Assembly (NCBI GenBank): GCA_024233435.1
Contig: JACKPQ010000002.1
Coordinates: 372,001 to 436,000, forward strand
DNA: 64,000 bases
Reading direction: 5' to 3'
Source of the DNA: Chlamydiales bacterium
GTDB lineage: Bacteria > Chlamydiota > Chlamydiia > Chlamydiales > JACKPQ01
The first letter of the stretch is position 1. Each line of letters opens with the position of its first letter. The position numbers and the translations under genes were made by a program. Shown piece after piece: positions 16,339-24,748 of this stretch. Under the pieces are notes generated by a model. The model had not been told where the DNA came from. It did no database searches and saw only the letters and a list, made by a program, of their open reading frames with translations.

Positions 16339-17835
16339 ATGACAGTAAATTCGTTATCTGAACCTATTAACTGGGAGCTGGTTCCTGAAAATGAACAAAT
16401 TCGTATGTTTAGGGGTAACGATTTACCGTTGCCGCCTGAGCTGATTTCCAAGATCTTAGCAGAAGTGCCGATCTCGGATCGCTCAAATTTTAGCTTGACA
16501 TCTAGGAGTTTTTACAAGGTAGCTAACAGTCCGGACTACTGGGCAGTCCAAGCTAAGAAGTTCGCTCTTTTATGGGAGTTATGTGCACCAAGCATCAGTA
16601 ACGAAGAGAATCGAGCAAAAAATGCGATAATGTCTATGAGAAAGTTAACGTTAGATGTATATCACAAATTGAGAAAAACTTTCCCAAACGATACAAACCT
16701 GCTTATTAATCTCATCAATTCTTGTATTACTGTTAAGGATGCGCCACACGAAACTCTAGAAAATGCTCTTTTGCGCTACGATGTGCTTTTGAATTCTTCA
16801 CTTTATCGCATTTTGGCTGATATGCCTGAAATCAGTTTAAATTTAATAAAGCATGTAAAGCATGAAAGGGTGGGGATCGTTGCGAAATTGTTTTTTGCAG
16901 ATTTACAGGAAAGATCTGGTAAAACATTTGAATGTGATTATATTGCTGAGTTAAAAGAACATTTAAGAAATCGTTCTAGAGACGCCTCAATAATTTTCTA
17001 CGGGTCAATGCATAATCCAGGTCTTCTTGGCAAACTATTTGATGGCAATCTGACCTCCAATTACGCGCCATCACGCCTTATTAGCGATTTGGAAGCATGG
17101 TTAGAATTACCTAAAATGCAAAATTGCAACCGAAAGCATTTTGTGGATGTTCTTTTCACGTTTCCAGGTTTGCTTCCTAACAACGAGGTTATGAGACGAT
17201 ATCGTGAACTGTTGGTAAAGTATCTTGGGGTTTGTGGGTACTTAAAGTTTTGTATAGAAAACTACCATCCTGATTTTAAGAACAATACGTATAGGATGGA
17301 CTATACGCATAAGATGATAAGGCAAGCCCACAGAAAGGACTCTCAGTTGAGTATGGGTAATGAGCATGACTTAACGTTTGTTCTATGGCACCTTTCACAT
17401 TGTCAGTTCCGTGAAGCAATAGTCCATATGCGTCTATGGGTGGATGATCCAGCATTTCAACTTGCTTGTGCAATCGCTCTGCTATCGATACTTCCTTGGT
17501 TATTCGTCATGCCGGCTATCGTATTTTCTATTCGCCATTTATCCAAGCCTGTATTTAGTATTGTTACAAATCAATTAAGCCTTGTTCAATCAAGATATAT
17601 TTCTAGTATTTTGAAGGTAGGAATATTTTTTGTTAGTTTGGTAAGTGGTGCTTCACTGTTATTGAGTTGTTGTTTGATGACCTGTGTGTTACCTGCTATT
17701 CATGTGCAAATATTTTTTAAGTTTGCTGCACAGTTGTTGCGGAGCATTCAAAATTGTTATGCTATCCACAGGCAAATTCAGAGTGAACAAGCTAATGCGG
17801 TGGTGCAAAACGCACAACACAACTTGAAAAATTAG
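16339..17835 (+). CDS. F-box-like protein with C-terminal membrane segments, effector candidate
   Basis: The N-terminus carries an F-box-like motif at about residues 29-75: LPLPPELISKILAEVP, then LTSRSFYKVANSPDYWAVQAKKF. F-boxes bind Skp1 in eukaryotic ubiquitin ligases, and bacteria of amoebae export such proteins to act in the host. A helical middle region of about 300 residues has no motif I can name. The C-terminal 125 residues hold two strongly hydrophobic stretches (about 374-402, LACAIALLSILPWLFVMPAI, and 416-455, with CCLMTCVLPA), a bilobed pattern like chlamydial inclusion membrane proteins. Chosen start gives 498 residues and a GAGG site. It stands alone, convergent with a membrane kinase. 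A host-directed role is inference; no secretion signal was identified. Confidence 0.7.
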   Translation: MTVNSLSEPINWELVPENEQIRMFRGNDLPLPPELISKILAEVPISDRSNFSLTSRSFYKVANSPDYWAVQAKKFALLWELCAPSISNEENRAKNAIMSMRKLTLDVYHKLRKTFPNDTNLLINLINSCITVKDAPHETLENALLRYDVLLNSSLYRILADMPEISLNLIKHVKHERVGIVAKLFFADLQERSGKTFECDYIAELKEHLRNRSRDASIIFYGSMHNPGLLGKLFDGNLTSNYAPSRLISDLEAWLELPKMQNCNRKHFVDVLFTFPGLLPNNEVMRRYRELLVKYLGVCGYLKFCIENYHPDFKNNTYRMDYTHKMIRQAHRKDSQLSMGNEHDLTFVLWHLSHCQFREAIVHMRLWVDDPAFQLACAIALLSILPWLFVMPAIVFSIRHLSKPVFSIVTNQLSLVQSRYISSILKVGIFFVSLVSGASLLLSCCLMTCVLPAIHVQIFFKFAAQLLRSIQNCYAIHRQIQSEQANAVVQNAQHNLKN

Positions 17836-17871
17836 TTTTAGCAGGTTAACTGATAACTTCAACAGCAGAGG

Positions 17872-19212
17872 TTATGAGCTGATAGCTGACAACTCTTCAA
17901 AGGCCTGATCTGCAGTAGGCCGTTCTTGATAGTCTTTCAAAAGAGATCGAATGAGTAATTCAAGCTGTATAAACTTAATGGACTCTTTCATCCCTTCATT
18001 TGCTCCCAAGCCCATCATAGCATACCCAAGTAAATCACGTCTTTTGATGAGGTAGTCATTATGCTGGGATTTAACAGAGCGTTGAAAGTTATCTTCCAGT
18101 GGCGAGTGTTTTTTTCTGATTTCCTTAGCCAGAGAAGATAATCCCATATTCTTTGTTGCATTTTCAAGAACTTTTGCTCGGAGATCTAGTAGGATAAGAC
18201 CAAGCGCAAACATATCTGAAGCAGGCAACTGTTTTTTTCTATGAAGGGCTCTTGATTCTGGTGCCATGTAGACTGGGGTTCCATGGAATGAAGAGAATGT
18301 TTTCTTTACATGAGTGACCAAATCGTGATCAGCAAGGATTGCTCGTGCTTGATCATCAATGAGGATATTTGCAGGCTTAACATCGCGGTGCATTTTGTTT
18401 TGGCTGTGAATAAACTGTAAGCCCTCACAGATGTCTTTGCCGATCTGAATGACCTCATCAATATTTTTAGGGATATGATTTTTAAGATCAGATTTGTAGA
18501 GGGGAGTCAAAGTAAACTCTCTTTCCGGAGCAATCAATCCAAAAGCCATTGCCTTCTGCTCAATGCGATTAGTTGAATTTTTCGTAAAAAGAGAATGTTT
18601 AATATTTTCGCTTCTTGCTAAGTGGCCAAACTTGTATTTAGATTTTTCGTCTTTTCTGCCAATTTTTAAGTTAACGATTTGAACATCGTAAGTATCATTT
18701 TTGGCTGTAAAGAGGTAGGCTTTTTTGCACTTACCAAATGAACCCTTTCCGTGGTCCCCTTTTGCATGTGCTATAAATCCTGTGATGTGTTTATCAGTGC
18801 CCATGACAACAGGGGTGACGCTGAAATTCAAGCCTGTATCTTTGCGCTTAAAGCGCTTGAGTGGCGATGGTTCTTCGTAAAGGTGCTTTTCACCGAGTTC
18901 GATAATTTTGCTAAGCTCTTTAAGGAGTCGGGTATCTTGTGTAAGCGCCAAGACCTTATCCCTTGTAGAGGAGATCTTTTCATTATCTTGTGAAGCCGTT
19001 AAGACTTTGTCTCTTATAGAAGGGATCTTGTCACTATCTTGAGCAGGAGGTGTTGCTTGGACTCTCCCCTTAAGGTGTTTGTGCAGCAAATAGGCTAAGG
19101 GCAGGCCTATGATGGTTAAACTCAATGCAACGACGGCAATTCGCCCAGCTATTGAAATGCTAGGTTTTGAGTTCTTATTATCAATTGATTTAATATTATT
19201 AGTTATTTTCAT
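17872..19212 (-). CDS. Membrane-anchored Ser/Thr protein kinase-like protein
   Basis: A Hanks-type kinase fold of 446 residues. Residues 20-44 form one membrane helix near the N-terminus. Residues 61-94 are two copies of a 17-residue repeat (SIRDKVLTASQDN, STRDKVLALTQDT). The kinase domain starts near 150 with the glycine loop GKGSFGK (155-161), has the catalytic HRDVKPAN (275-282) and the APE motif GTPVYMAPES (311-320). The metal-binding DFG is replaced by DHD (295-297), keeping the first Asp. The kinase is thus on the C-terminal side of the helix; the topology is uncertain. The longer frame to 19281 is rejected because the promoter lies inside it. It may act on host or bacterial proteins. 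Confidence 0.8.
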   Translation of the reverse strand: MKITNNIKSIDNKNSKPSISIAGRIAVVALSLTIIGLPLAYLLHKHLKGRVQATPPAQDSDKIPSIRDKVLTASQDNEKISSTRDKVLALTQDTRLLKELSKIIELGEKHLYEEPSPLKRFKRKDTGLNFSVTPVVMGTDKHITGFIAHAKGDHGKGSFGKCKKAYLFTAKNDTYDVQIVNLKIGRKDEKSKYKFGHLARSENIKHSLFTKNSTNRIEQKAMAFGLIAPEREFTLTPLYKSDLKNHIPKNIDEVIQIGKDICEGLQFIHSQNKMHRDVKPANILIDDQARAILADHDLVTHVKKTFSSFHGTPVYMAPESRALHRKKQLPASDMFALGLILLDLRAKVLENATKNMGLSSLAKEIRKKHSPLEDNFQRSVKSQHNDYLIKRRDLLGYAMMGLGANEGMKESIKFIQLELLIRSLLKDYQERPTADQAFEELSAISS

Positions 19213-19220
19213 AAAGTCCC

Positions 19221-19265
19221 ATATAGTTATAACTATATTATAACATATTTTTTGATAAAAGTAAA
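19221..19265 (-). promoter_or_regulatory. Kinase gene promoter with palindromic operator candidate
   Basis: On the minus strand AGTAAA complement TTTACT (19260-19265) and TATAAT (19237-19242) are 17 bases apart, with transcription expected near 19230 and the ATG at 19212. A perfect 18-bp palindrome, ATATAGTTATAACTATAT (19221-19238), overlaps the end of the -10 box and the start point, a typical place for a repressor. Confidence 0.6.
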
Positions 19266-19529
19266 TGAGCTGGACTGGCATTTATTTATGTTGCAAAGTG
19301 CTATATATTAATGGCTTAAATAAACTTAATTTCTAGTTATTGGGAGAAGGATTGATGAAAAAGGTCGTAGTTATTTAAAATGCTTATTTACAATAATATA
19401 CGCATATTTAACTGTGCACGGATGTGGCGCTGTCATAAAATCCAGCTTTTGAATTCACTTTGGTCTAAGATTTCTAGTGGTCAAGGGGTAGGAATAGGGG
19501 TTTAGAGGCGTTTTTTCTCGTCTCTTTGA

Positions 19530-19559
19530 TTGCCAAAAATGCCCTTAACTTGATACGAT
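19530..19559 (+). promoter_or_regulatory. Candidate trxA promoter
   Basis: TTGCCA (19530-19535) and TACGAT (19554-19559) are separated by 18 bases; a GGAGG site at about 19574-19578 and the ATG at 19584 follow. Confidence 0.45.
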
Positions 19560-19583
19560 TACGCTAAACTCACGGAGGCTAAC

Positions 19584-19892
19584 ATGGACCAATTTACTGA
19601 CGAGAATTTTGAAGACAAGATCAAGCAGGGCGTAACACTTATTGATTTTTATGCTGACTGGTGTGGGCCGTGCCGCATGCTAACTCCGGTTCTAGAAGAA
19701 GTTGCCAGTGAGATGCAAGGCAAGGCTAATTTTGCTAAGCTGGACATCGATCAAAATCAAAAGGTCGCTGGGCAATATCAGGTCACTTCGGTTCCAACGC
19801 TCATTCTGTTTAAGGATGGCAAAGAGGTGAATCGTTTAGTGGGTCTGCGGGATGCTGAAGCGATTAAGCATTTTGTTGGTGGCGCCCTGTAA
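19584..19892 (+). CDS. trxA: Thioredoxin
   Basis: A 102-residue thioredoxin, the cytoplasmic protein-disulfide reductant. The active site WCGPC has its cysteines at 27 and 30, preceded by DFYAD, and the cis-proline loop VTSVPTLILF lies near 70. GGAGG precedes the ATG. Its 3' end overlaps the convergent trmL by 29 bases. The order trxA-trmL-mip-aspS-hisS matches Chlamydia CT539-543. Confidence 0.97.
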   Translation: MDQFTDENFEDKIKQGVTLIDFYADWCGPCRMLTPVLEEVASEMQGKANFAKLDIDQNQKVAGQYQVTSVPTLILFKDGKEVNRLVGLRDAEAIKHFVGGAL

Positions 19893-20328
19893 AGTTTGTT
19901 TGCCTAAGGGCTTCATAAAGACCAATTCCTACACTTGTTGCCAGATTTAGGCAGCGTACGTTTTCTACCATGGGTAGCTTAACTAGTTCTTTTTCGTAAT
20001 CTTGATGAACCCAATCTGGTAGCCCTTTTGTTTCTGATCCAAATATGAGGATTGAATCATTTTGGTAGGAGACACTGGTGTAAAGCTGTGTGGCTTTGCT
20101 TGTAAAGAAGTGAAGGGGACCTCTGTGTCCTTCAAGGATAGGGCGCAGGTTATCTTTGACTGAAACGTTCACGCCATCCCAGTAATCAAGGCCTGCGCGC
20201 TTAAGCATGCGATCTGAGGTGTCGAAGCCTGGATTAATGAGGATAAGATCGGAGCCGGTGACTTTACAGGTGCGCACAACGTTACCTGTATTTTGTGGGA
20301 TTTGGGGCTCAAATAAGATGATTTGCAT
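19864..20328 (-). CDS. trmL: SPOUT tRNA 2'-O-methyltransferase, TrmL family
   Basis: TrmL methylates the ribose at wobble position 34 of certain leucine tRNAs, using S-adenosylmethionine bound in a trefoil knot. The 154 residues match TrmL length. Visible signatures are LFEPQIPQNTGNVVRTCKVTG at 5-25 (arginine in motif 1), LIFGSETKGLP near 88 and KLPMVENVRCLNLATSVGIGLYEALRQ near 112-140, the knot. Chlamydia annotates it as SpoU (CT540). A tRNA-Leu(UAA), a known TrmL substrate type in E. coli, is encoded in this window at 60807. Confidence 0.92.
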   Translation of the reverse strand: MQIILFEPQIPQNTGNVVRTCKVTGSDLILINPGFDTSDRMLKRAGLDYWDGVNVSVKDNLRPILEGHRGPLHFFTSKATQLYTSVSYQNDSILIFGSETKGLPDWVHQDYEKELVKLPMVENVRCLNLATSVGIGLYEALRQTNFTGRHQQNA

Positions 20329-20336
20329 ATCGGATG

Positions 20337-20359
20337 CCCCTGGGTATTGAGCCCAGGGG
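20337..20359. terminator. Hairpin between mip and trmL
   Basis: CCCCTGGG (20337-20344) pairs perfectly with CCCAGGGG (20352-20359) across a 7-base loop in the 55-base gap after mip. There is no T run on the minus strand, so it may be an attenuating or protective 3' hairpin rather than an intrinsic terminator. Confidence 0.5.
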
Positions 20360-20383
20360 TCTTGTGGGGGAATTTTATTGTTG

Positions 20384-21136
20384 TTAGCGGATAGCTGGCA
20401 CTTCTTCTAGATCAGAGATAGCGATCTCATCGCCATTTTCTCCTGAATCTGCAGACGATAGTGTGTCTTCTGTTTGGGGAGCGTTGGCTTTCACAACTTC
20501 AATGTCAAAAATAAGTAGGGAATTTGGCGGTAAAAAGCCTTGTGTGCCATAGCCAAGTTCAGGGTGGATGAATAGACGTCTTTTCTCGCCTTCTTTCATG
20601 CCGATGATCCCTTTTGAAAAGCCAGGAATGGTTTCATCTAGGTTAAGAGCTTCTGGTTCTTTGGACGCACCAAATTCTTTTCCATCGATGAAGGTGCCTT
20701 TGTAGTTGATGAGCGGGTTGAAGTGGGCTTGAACAATTTCGCCAGCACCCTCTTTTTCAATCTCGTATTGGAGTTTGCCATCATCAACTGTGACAACAGA
20801 ATCTTTCTGGGCATTTGTTGCGAGAAATTCTTCAGCATCAATGAGATTTAGATCAGATTTTTTCTGGAATGAATCTTCTTGAATTTGGGTGATGGCAGCT
20901 ACTGTTTCTTCATCACTCAGGGGGGATTTTTTGCCATCTAAGGAGTTGCGAAGGCCCATAAGGACTTTGTCCATATCAAACTCTAGTCCTAACGATTCAA
21001 GGTTTTGTGCAATCATATGTCCGAATGCTTCTGAGATTTTTGCTAGGTCGGGTCTTTCTTTCGGGGCATTTTCTTCTTCAGCTCTTAGGGTGGTTAATGT
21101 CAGTAGACTAAGAGCAAATAGGACGAGTTTCTTCAT
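20384..21136 (-). CDS. mip: Mip-like FKBP peptidyl-prolyl isomerase
   Basis: An exported FKBP-type prolyl isomerase of 250 residues, related to Legionella and chlamydial Mip, which aid protein folding and infectivity. Residues 1-19 form a signal peptide (MKKLVLFALSLLTLTTLRA). Residues 25-110 are the helical dimerisation region typical of Mip. The FKBP domain covers about 115-215 with YKGTFIDGKEFGAS, LNLDETIPGFSKGIIGMKEGEKR, and the active-site GYGTQGFLPPNSLLIFDIEVV. The acidic tail (SSADSGENGDE) is not part of the fold. A GGAGA site precedes the ATG. It follows aspS by 30 bases on the same strand. Confidence 0.93.
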   Translation of the reverse strand: MKKLVLFALSLLTLTTLRAEEENAPKERPDLAKISEAFGHMIAQNLESLGLEFDMDKVLMGLRNSLDGKKSPLSDEETVAAITQIQEDSFQKKSDLNLIDAEEFLATNAQKDSVVTVDDGKLQYEIEKEGAGEIVQAHFNPLINYKGTFIDGKEFGASKEPEALNLDETIPGFSKGIIGMKEGEKRRLFIHPELGYGTQGFLPPNSLLIFDIEVVKANAPQTEDTLSSADSGENGDEIAISDLEEVPAIR

Positions 21137-21166
21137 TGGTTCTCCATTTTTGTGCTTCCTTAACGC

Positions 21167-22924
21167 CTAGTTTATAGGATTTGATTTATTTTTACAAGCG
21201 ATGTTCAGTTCATTCAGCTGCTTGTCTTGTACCTGGGCTGGTGCATCCATCATTAAATCAGAGGCTTTGATCGTTTTTGGAAAGGCGATAATGTCGCGGA
21301 TGTTATCAGTTTGACAAAGGATCATCATGAGGCGATCGAAGCCGAAAGCAATTCCAAGATGGGGAGGTGTGCCGTATTTTAGGGCGTCGACAAAGAAGCC
21401 AAACTTTTGGGCGATATCTTCCTGTGACAGTTTGAGGTGTTCAAAGATCTGTTGCTGAAGCTTTGGATCGTGGATTCTTTGTGAGCCTCCTGCGATTTCA
21501 TAGCCGTTAAGAACGAGATCGTAGGCATTGGAGCGCACTTTTAAGGGATCGCTGCCAATGATGCCAATGTCTGAGGCATGTGGAGCTGTAAATGGGTGAT
21601 GTTCTGATACGAGGCGGTTTTCTTCACTGTCCCATGCAAAAAGTGGGAATTCTGTAACCCAGGTAAAGGCTAGCTTTTTAGGATCGATGAGCCCTTTGTC
21701 TTGAGCGATTTGCCGGCGTAGGTGGTCAAGTGCTTGATTGACAATAGGGGTGTCTGCAGCAGCAAATAGGAGTGTATCGCCAGGCTCTGCTTTTGTCAGT
21801 GCCTGGATTTCGTGCAGCTGCGCTTCTGTGAAAAACTTTGCAATGTTGGCTGTTAGGGTTTGCTCGCATTTCATCCAGCCAAGACCTTTTAGTCCAAATG
21901 AGGCGACAAAAGATGTGTAATTCTCGATCTCTTTGCGAGAGAGTCCTCCCTTAACGCAAAGGGCTTTAACGCAACCGCCACTTTCTATCGCGCTTTTGAA
22001 AACAGCAAATTCGCTGCCGCGAGCGATGGCGTCGATGCGTACAAGAGGCATATCGAAGCGCAGATCGGGCCGATCTGTGCCATAGCGCTCCATTGCTTGG
22101 CTATGGGCGATGGTAGGAAATGGGGTTTCGATCTTTATGCCACAAACTTTTGAAAAGAGCTCTTTGCACAGGTTTTCAGATAGTTGCATGATGTCGCTTG
22201 GCTCTCCAAAGCTCATTTCGATATCAATCTGCATGAATTCAGGTTGGCGATCGGAGCGCAAATCTTCATCACGAAAGCAGGTTGCAAATTGGAAGTAGCG
22301 GTCAAGACCACCAACCATGAGCAGCTGCTTGAAAAGTTGAGGGGATTGGGGCAGAGCATAGAAAGCACCTGGATAAATGCGTGAGGGGACAAGGTAGTCG
22401 CGGGCACCTTCTGGTGTTGATTTGCCTAAAATGGGTGTGGTCACCTCTGTGAAGTCTAGGCTGTCAAAGAAGTTGCGCGCCGCAAGCATTGCAGTGTGGC
22501 GCATTCTCAGGTTATTGATGATTTTACCGCGGCGCATGTCGAGGTAGCGGTATTTTAGACTGGTAGATTCTTGCAACTCGAGGTTTGTTTCATTGAGCGG
22601 GAAAGGTGTGATTTCGGCTTTTGAGAGGATGTCAAGTGTTTCGACATCGATTTCGATGGCTCCAGTTTCCATCTTTGCATTGGGCATTTCTCTTGCGATG
22701 ACGCTGCCGGATACGGTGATGACATCTTCTGAACGCAGGCCTTGTGCGAGTGATTGATCTTTAAAAACGAGCTGTGTCATGCCATAGCGATCGCGCAAGT
22801 CGATGAAAATGAGCTGCCCTAAATCGCGCCGCCTGTGCACCCAGCCAGAAAGCCTGACGGTTTTGGAGATGTCTTCTTTGCGCAGCTGGCCGCAAGTGTG
22901 TGTTCTGTGATAGTTAATTTTCAT
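21167..22924 (-). CDS. aspS: Aspartyl-tRNA synthetase
   Basis: A bacterial-type class II aspartyl synthetase; in organisms lacking asparaginyl synthetase it also charges tRNA-Asn. The chosen ATG at 22924 gives 585 residues and the family N-terminus YHRTHTCGQLRKEDISKTV; the upstream frame to 23005 lies inside hisS. The N-terminal OB fold (GWVHRRRDLGQLIFIDLRD), class II motif 2 (FRDEDLRSDRQPEFMQIDIEM) near 220, the bacterial insertion domain (about 290-425) and motif 3 (GIAFGFDRLMMILC) near 530 are present. It overlaps hisS by 11 bases, as expected for coupled genes. Confidence 0.96.
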   Translation of the reverse strand: MKINYHRTHTCGQLRKEDISKTVRLSGWVHRRRDLGQLIFIDLRDRYGMTQLVFKDQSLAQGLRSEDVITVSGSVIAREMPNAKMETGAIEIDVETLDILSKAEITPFPLNETNLELQESTSLKYRYLDMRRGKIINNLRMRHTAMLAARNFFDSLDFTEVTTPILGKSTPEGARDYLVPSRIYPGAFYALPQSPQLFKQLLMVGGLDRYFQFATCFRDEDLRSDRQPEFMQIDIEMSFGEPSDIMQLSENLCKELFSKVCGIKIETPFPTIAHSQAMERYGTDRPDLRFDMPLVRIDAIARGSEFAVFKSAIESGGCVKALCVKGGLSRKEIENYTSFVASFGLKGLGWMKCEQTLTANIAKFFTEAQLHEIQALTKAEPGDTLLFAAADTPIVNQALDHLRRQIAQDKGLIDPKKLAFTWVTEFPLFAWDSEENRLVSEHHPFTAPHASDIGIIGSDPLKVRSNAYDLVLNGYEIAGGSQRIHDPKLQQQIFEHLKLSQEDIAQKFGFFVDALKYGTPPHLGIAFGFDRLMMILCQTDNIRDIIAFPKTIKASDLMMDAPAQVQDKQLNELNIACKNKSNPIN

Positions 22925-24206
22925 AAAGCTCTTTGCAGGTTTGGATAAGGTTGGGCAGTGTGACATTGTGCTCCTTGCGGCTATCGAGGTGTTTGAGTTT
23001 GGCATTGCCTGATTCTAGCTCCTCATCGCCGAGCACCAAGGCATAGACTGCGCTCCGTTGGTTTGCAATTTGTAGTCCTTTTTGCACTTTGCGCGAGGAA
23101 GGTGCGCAATCAGCGGCAATGCCGCTATGACGCAGCTCGGCCAGCGGCTTTTGTGCTTGAACATAGGCTTGCTCGCCTAGAGGAATGATAAAAATAAATG
23201 GGTGTGGCCCCTTTGGAAATGGGCATCCTTGCTCCATCATCGTTTGCAAAAGACGCTCCATGCCTCCGGCAAAGCCAGTTGATGGAAGGTTTGGCCCGTC
23301 AAGCTGTTCGAGCAGTCCGTCGTAGCGACCACCTGCGCTGATGGAATTTTGAGCACCAAGTGATGGAGAGGTGATTTCGAATACGGTTTTGTTGTAATAG
23401 TCAAGGCCACGGACTAGATTTGAGTCAACGGTGTACGGGATGCCAAGGACCTTCAATTGCTTGCAAACAGTATCAAAATGCTCTTTGCATGCCTCATTTA
23501 AATAGTTGTGAATGGATGGCGCGCCCTCTAATAGTTTGCGCTCATCTGCGTCTTTGGTGTCGAGAATGCGCAGGGGATTTTTCTCAAAGCGTACTTTGCT
23601 ATCGTCGCTTAGGCTATCAAAATGGGGGCGCAAATAATCGCGCAATGCTTCGCGATAAGGCGCTCGGCAGCTGGCATCGCCAACGCTGTTGATAAGAAGT
23701 GTCCATTCTTTGAGTCCTAACCGTCGATAAAGCGTAACAAGTAAATCGATAATTTCAACGTCTTGCTCGGGGCTATCATTGCCAACGGCTTCAACACCAA
23801 ATTGGTGGAATTGTCGGTAACGTCCAGCTTGGGGGCGGTCGTAGCGAAAGTAGGGGCCAATGTAATAAAATTTGTGAAAAGAGCCCTGCTGCTGCAGACC
23901 TTTTTCGATAAAAGCTCGCATGACAGGAGCTGTTCCTTCTGGTCGCAAAGACATCAAGCGTTTGGCTTTGTCTTCAAAGGTGTACATTTCTTTGCTGACG
24001 ATATCTGAACTATCACCTACTCCGCGCACAAAAAGCTCGGTGCGCTCAAACATGGGTGTGCGGATCTCATAGAAGCCGTAAGCTTGACAAACCTCACGGA
24101 TCACGCTTTCTAAATAAAGCCAGCGATCCGAGCTGCGCCAAGCATCTTCTGCCTTGCTTTCTTCAGGAACGATGTCAAAGAGACCTTTTGGAATATTGAT
24201 ACGCAT
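22914..24206 (-). CDS. hisS: Histidyl-tRNA synthetase
   Basis: A class II synthetase of 430 residues from the ATG at 24206; a TTG two codons upstream is a possible alternative start. Motif 1 lies near residue 40 (YGFYEIRTPMFERTELFVRGVG), motif 2 near 115 (YIGPYFRYDRPQAGRYRQFHQFGVE), and the histidine-specific LVRGLDYYNKTVFE near 260, followed by motif 3 (AGGRYDGLLEQLDGPNLPSTGFAGGMERLL) written here only by its key GGRYD and GFAGGMER. The C-terminal anticodon domain follows from about 330. It leads the hisS-aspS-mip run. Confidence 0.96.
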   Translation of the reverse strand: MRINIPKGLFDIVPEESKAEDAWRSSDRWLYLESVIREVCQAYGFYEIRTPMFERTELFVRGVGDSSDIVSKEMYTFEDKAKRLMSLRPEGTAPVMRAFIEKGLQQQGSFHKFYYIGPYFRYDRPQAGRYRQFHQFGVEAVGNDSPEQDVEIIDLLVTLYRRLGLKEWTLLINSVGDASCRAPYREALRDYLRPHFDSLSDDSKVRFEKNPLRILDTKDADERKLLEGAPSIHNYLNEACKEHFDTVCKQLKVLGIPYTVDSNLVRGLDYYNKTVFEITSPSLGAQNSISAGGRYDGLLEQLDGPNLPSTGFAGGMERLLQTMMEQGCPFPKGPHPFIFIIPLGEQAYVQAQKPLAELRHSGIAADCAPSSRKVQKGLQIANQRSAVYALVLGDEELESGNAKLKHLDSRKEHNVTLPNLIQTCKELYEN

Positions 24207-24256
24207 ATCCAACGAGTATAGCTCTGTTTACTCTTTCTGTGAAGAGGTTTCAGGGT

Positions 24257-24685
24257 TTACTCGGATTCAATTTGATTCATGGATGAACTATTCTCAACAT
24301 GGTACAAGATCGTTGATGGGGCTGGGGAGAGGAATCTAATTGCTAGCTGACCACTTTCAAGCTCAAGTATGTCAATGCCGAGCTTTTGAATTTTTTCTAA
24401 AACTTTAGCATCATAGCCAATGTAAGCCGATTTCTTAGATATGATCCTAACGTCGAGCTGCCCTGTACAGTGGGAAAGTATAAATACATCTCCCTCAGTT
24501 TGGATATCAATGGATCTAGCAGAAAAGTTGCCTATGGTGATTACGTTTTTTGCGCGGACAGAGATATCAGCAGTTGACTCCAGATTAGACACAAGGACAA
24601 CAATCGTATCAGGGTGGTCAAAAACAAGATTGTCAGTTACTTGCAAGGGTTTTCTGTCTTGTCGAGGTAATACATATAATGTCAT
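24257..24685 (-). CDS. Unknown beta-rich protein, 142 residues
   Basis: I do not recognise this protein. It has an AGGAG site before the ATG and no signal peptide or membrane helix. The middle (residues 25-110) alternates short hydrophobic strands with turns (TIVVLVSNLESTADISVRAKN, VITIGNFSARSIDIQ, VFILSHCTGQLDVRI, SAYIGYDAKVLEKI), which suggests a stacked beta structure such as a right-handed beta-helix. The C-terminus (about 118-142) is flexible and serine-rich. It is just upstream of hisS but separated by 50 bases, and lies at the border of an accessory patch. Confidence 0.65.
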   Translation of the reverse strand: MTLYVLPRQDRKPLQVTDNLVFDHPDTIVVLVSNLESTADISVRAKNVITIGNFSARSIDIQTEGDVFILSHCTGQLDVRIISKKSAYIGYDAKVLEKIQKLGIDILELESGQLAIRFLSPAPSTILYHVENSSSMNQIESE

Positions 24686-24748
24686 AAAAAATCTCCTATT
24701 TATTAAAAAATATTAACAAAAGTTGTTTTTTTTGTAAATAGATAAAAT

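Larger units (their letters stand above)
19213..19583. other. 371-base gap with promoters and no gene
   Basis: Apart from the kinase promoter at its left end and the trxA promoter at its right end I see no gene. A strong site GGGAGAAGG leads to a 7-codon frame MKKVVVI followed by TAA (about 19355-19378), which looks like the stub of a lost gene. AGAGGCG and CGTCTCT near 19505-19526 form a weak hairpin around a T run. Confidence 0.4.

Noticed and set aside
19213..19281. N-terminal extension of the kinase
   Set aside because: The promoter TTTACT-17-TATAAT lies inside this frame.
22925..23005. N-terminal extension of aspS
   Set aside because: It is inside hisS, and AspS homology starts at MKINYHRTHTCG.
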